Source: Deferribacteres bacterium (GTDB lineage Bacteria > Zhuqueibacterota > Zhuqueibacteria > Zhuqueibacterales > Geothermadaptataceae). Taken from it: DNA of 64,000 nt. The first letter of the stretch is position 1, and every line of letters starts with the position of its first letter. Positions 61,939 to 64,000 of the stretch are shown here, piece by piece. The notes beneath the pieces are model-generated. The model was not told the DNA's origin. It did no database searches and saw only the letters and a program-made list of their open reading frames with translations. A program made the translations under genes and the position numbers. Where the stretch lies: contig JACKDE010000007.1 in the NCBI GenBank assembly GCA_020633675.1, forward strand, positions 62,001-126,000, read 5' to 3'.

Positions 61939-64000
61939 TCAGTTTTGCACTGATTTCAGCAAAATCTCCTGTGCTTTGGCATAGGTCGGCGCGATTTCCA
62001 GTGCAAGCAAAGCATGTTTTTTTGCTTCTGACTTGTCGTTTATCAGCAAAAATGCCTCGGCTAATCTGCAGTGTGCGCCTGCCTTGTCAGTTGGTTTGAG
62101 GCTGAGTTCGATGCGAAATTCATGAACAGCCCTTTCACCATCGCCTTTCGCCATAAATATTTCGCCGAGTTGCTTGTGGATTTGTCCATTGTAAGGCGAA
62201 ATCTCGATTGCGGTTTCCAAACCTTTTTGTGCCAGCTCCTGTTGCTCCAAAGCTGAGGCTAATTCAAACAATTGCATGGCTGCGCGATAATTTTTTGCGC
62301 TGTGATCAACCCATTTGCTCAACAGGTTTACCGCTTTCAAGGAATCGGCTTGCAATAGATAGGCATCGATGAGACCCGGATAAGCGCTACCTTGCGAAAC
62401 ATCTTCCGGAAACATGTTGTGGGCTTTTTCCAGGAGAGAAATTGCTTCATCGCGCAAACCATCGGCGGCAAGGAGTTTGCCCAAATGTAGCGTTGCGAAA
62501 TAATTGCCTGGCTCATCTGTAACAAGAACACGCAGCTTGGCGACACGCTCTGATGGCTCTTGCGGCAATTTTTCTGTATCCCAACTAAAATCAATCCCAT
62601 CTTTCAGAAATTGCGAGCGCAAGAACTGCTTGAACGCCTCATCAAATGCCTCCGTGGTCATACCTAAAACGAGCTGGACAGCTTGTGGCGTATCTTTGCC
62701 ATCCCGAAAAGCGCCCAACATCGCGAGCAGCTTGTCAAATCCAAATTGCTTGTCGATGAAGGCGACCATCTGCGAAGATTGATAATAGGAAAAAGTGACC
62801 CGGCCGGGATCGCCAACAAATCCTGAATCCAATTCTTTGAGCGGAATGACCTTGTCACGCTGCAAGGCGTTGATCATTGCAAGATGAAAATTCATATCCC
62901 AGGCTGGATTTGCAGTAGTCGCCTCATAAACCGCAATGCCCTCGGCCATCCAGCGCGGAATTCGATTGTTGGTGAGGGTAAGATGAACGACATGTGCAAA
63001 TTCATGCCACAATGTTTCGAACCAATTGAATGTGCCAATTGAACGGGCGCGCGGTGAGTTCATGGTGATCAGCGGACCGAAGCAAATACCCAGAAACGCT
63101 TGTGAACCGGGCAAACCAAAACAACGCACAGCAAAATCGTCATGACTCGGAAATATTTCGATGGTCACAGGAAAATCGATTGTCACTTTATAGCGCGGCA
63201 CCATTGCACGATACGCGCGCTCGGCCAGGTCAGCTGCATAAGGGCCAACAATATCAACATCTTCTTTGTGCAATCTGATTTGAAAATGCTCTGTTTCAAT
63301 GGTCTCATAGTCTTTGTAGCTGTCGAACAGATCGAGCAGGTTTTTGGTCCATACATTGTACGGATCGAGTTTAAAAGCTTTTTCCAGCAAATCCCTGGCC
63401 TCATCCAGCTTTGCCAGGCGTGAAAGGGTGGTTCCCAGGCCCGCCAGTGCTCTCACATCATTTTCGTTGATGGCCAGGGCGCGACGATACTCTGTTACAG
63501 CCTCTTTAAACAGGTATCTTCTTGCGAGCAGATCGCCTGCTTCGGTGAACAGCTGATGGTAGGCCGGATTGATTTTTAAAACGTTCTGCGCGGTTGCTTC
63601 AAATCGACCGCGATCCTTTTGCAGAAGATGATATTTAGCCTGCAGAGTAAGGGCTTCAAGATTTTGTGGCGCAATTTTGAGTGCTTTTTTTATCTGTTCA
63701 TCCGCTCGTTCCAGATCGCCGGTGTCGAGCGCCCAATGTGCTGCATAATTCAAGATGTCCAAACGGCGCGGGTGCTTTTCAAGCAGAGCTTTAATAATCT
63801 CAGGATTGCTTTGCGGTTGAGTTTGCTCGTTGGTGCGGGCAAGGCCAATTTGTGCATCGACAGCGTTGGGATTGAGCCGAAGGGCGTCATTGAACGTCGC
63901 CAAGGCATCAGAAAAATTGTATTTTTCGAGAAAAATATTGCCCCAATGCACAAAAACCCGCCAGTCGGGATTGCGTTGACGGCTGGCATCGGCAAAAAGG
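61939..64000 (-). CDS. TPR protein with peptidase-MA-like metalloprotease domain, cut by window edge
   Basis: The frame remains open to the right edge (hand translation upstream of 63951 gives FADASRQRNPDWRVFVHWGN), so the start lies outside. TPR repeats (first 200 visible residues) precede a gluzincin domain with HEFAHVVH and WMAEGIAVYE (zinc ligands His, His, Glu), then more TPRs. Peptidase_MA/DUF1570-type proteins are predicted secreted or periplasmic metalloproteases. It lies upstream of the DUF4159 pair, separated by about 105 nt. Confidence 0.85.
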   Translation of the reverse strand, partial: LFADASRQRNPDWRVFVHWGNIFLEKYNFSDALATFNDALRLNPNAVDAQIGLARTNEQTQPQSNPEIIKALLEKHPRRLDILNYAAHWALDTGDLERADEQIKKALKIAPQNLEALTLQAKYHLLQKDRGRFEATAQNVLKINPAYHQLFTEAGDLLARRYLFKEAVTEYRRALAINENDVRALAGLGTTLSRLAKLDEARDLLEKAFKLDPYNVWTKNLLDLFDSYKDYETIETEHFQIRLHKEDVDIVGPYAADLAERAYRAMVPRYKVTIDFPVTIEIFPSHDDFAVRCFGLPGSQAFLGICFGPLITMNSPRARSIGTFNWFETLWHEFAHVVHLTLTNNRIPRWMAEGIAVYEATTANPAWDMNFHLAMINALQRDKVIPLKELDSGFVGDPGRVTFSYYQSSQMVAFIDKQFGFDKLLAMLGAFRDGKDTPQAVQLVLGMTTEAFDEAFKQFLRSQFLKDGIDFSWDTEKLPQEPSERVAKLRVLVTDEPGNYFATLHLGKLLAADGLRDEAISLLEKAHNMFPEDVSQGSAYPGLIDAYLLQADSLKAVNLLSKWVDHSAKNYRAAMQLFELASALEQQELAQKGLETAIEISPYNGQIHKQLGEIFMAKGDGERAVHEFRIELSLKPTDKAGAHCRLAEAFLLINDKSEAKKHALLALEIAPTYAKAQEILLKSVQN

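Noticed and set aside
1..64000. CRISPR array, prophage, insertion sequence or rRNA operon
   Set aside because: I saw no regularly spaced repeats, transposase, integrase, phage structural genes or rRNA segments.

Overview
This 64 kb window carries about 45 protein genes of a Gram-negative bacterium and no rRNA or tRNA gene that I can see. Outer-membrane and lipoprotein signals, PorV-like and OmpA-like proteins, abundant TPR proteins, a sigma-54 enhancer-binding protein and a MoxR/DUF58/BatA/DUF4159/DUF4175 cluster suggest an uncultivated lineage of the FCB kind (KSB1/Zhuqueibacterota- or Calditrichota-like). That placement is inference; no marker gene in the window settles it.

Layout. 1-4.7 kb: a DUF2971 gene cut by the left edge in AT-rich DNA, an SDR oxidoreductase, a nest of inverted repeats and an M16C metallopeptidase. 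4.9-9.9 kb: a lipoprotein fusing a beta-lactamase-fold serine hydrolase to a VanX-type D-Ala-D-Ala dipeptidase, then a five-PKD-repeat protein with a C-terminal membrane bundle and no signal peptide. 10.1-17.4 kb: a DUF4398/OmpA gene behind a near-consensus sigma-54 promoter, a probable antisense-strand small RNA with a 16S-tail-complementary Shine-Dalgarno and its own terminator, a CHASE2/sigma-54 activator, and a carbamoyltransferase/SxtJ/DUF5989 trio. 17.8-27.1 kb: LOG-family protein, DoxX, TPR lipoprotein, Gx transporter, NusG domain II protein, PorV-like/TPR protein, adenylate/guanylate cyclase and a small membrane protein. 27.2-33 kb: MazG, an EF-G-like GTPase, an acyl-CoA ligase, a STAS protein and an AlaX-like editing protein.

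33.2-40.5 kb: pyruvate dehydrogenase genes aceE, aceF and lpd, followed by a stand-alone NFACT-R protein overlapping lpd, a small membrane protein and an esterase. 40.5-49.1 kb (minus): Lhr helicase, 2-oxoacid:ferredoxin oxidoreductase (beta, and a gamma-alpha fusion), and a DUF72 protein. 49.2-64 kb (minus): one long array with a caspase-like protein whose nucleophile is Ser, a vWA/glutamine-amidotransferase-like membrane protein, DUF4175, BatA/vWA, DUF58, MoxR, two DUF4159 proteins, and a TPR/peptidase-MA protein running off the right edge.

The cell appears able to oxidise 2-oxoacids by both an NAD-linked dehydrogenase complex and a ferredoxin-linked enzyme. The strongest candidates for something new are the small RNA at about 11.74-11.88 kb, the PKD protein, the sigma-54 module, and the NFACT-R gene coupled to lpd.
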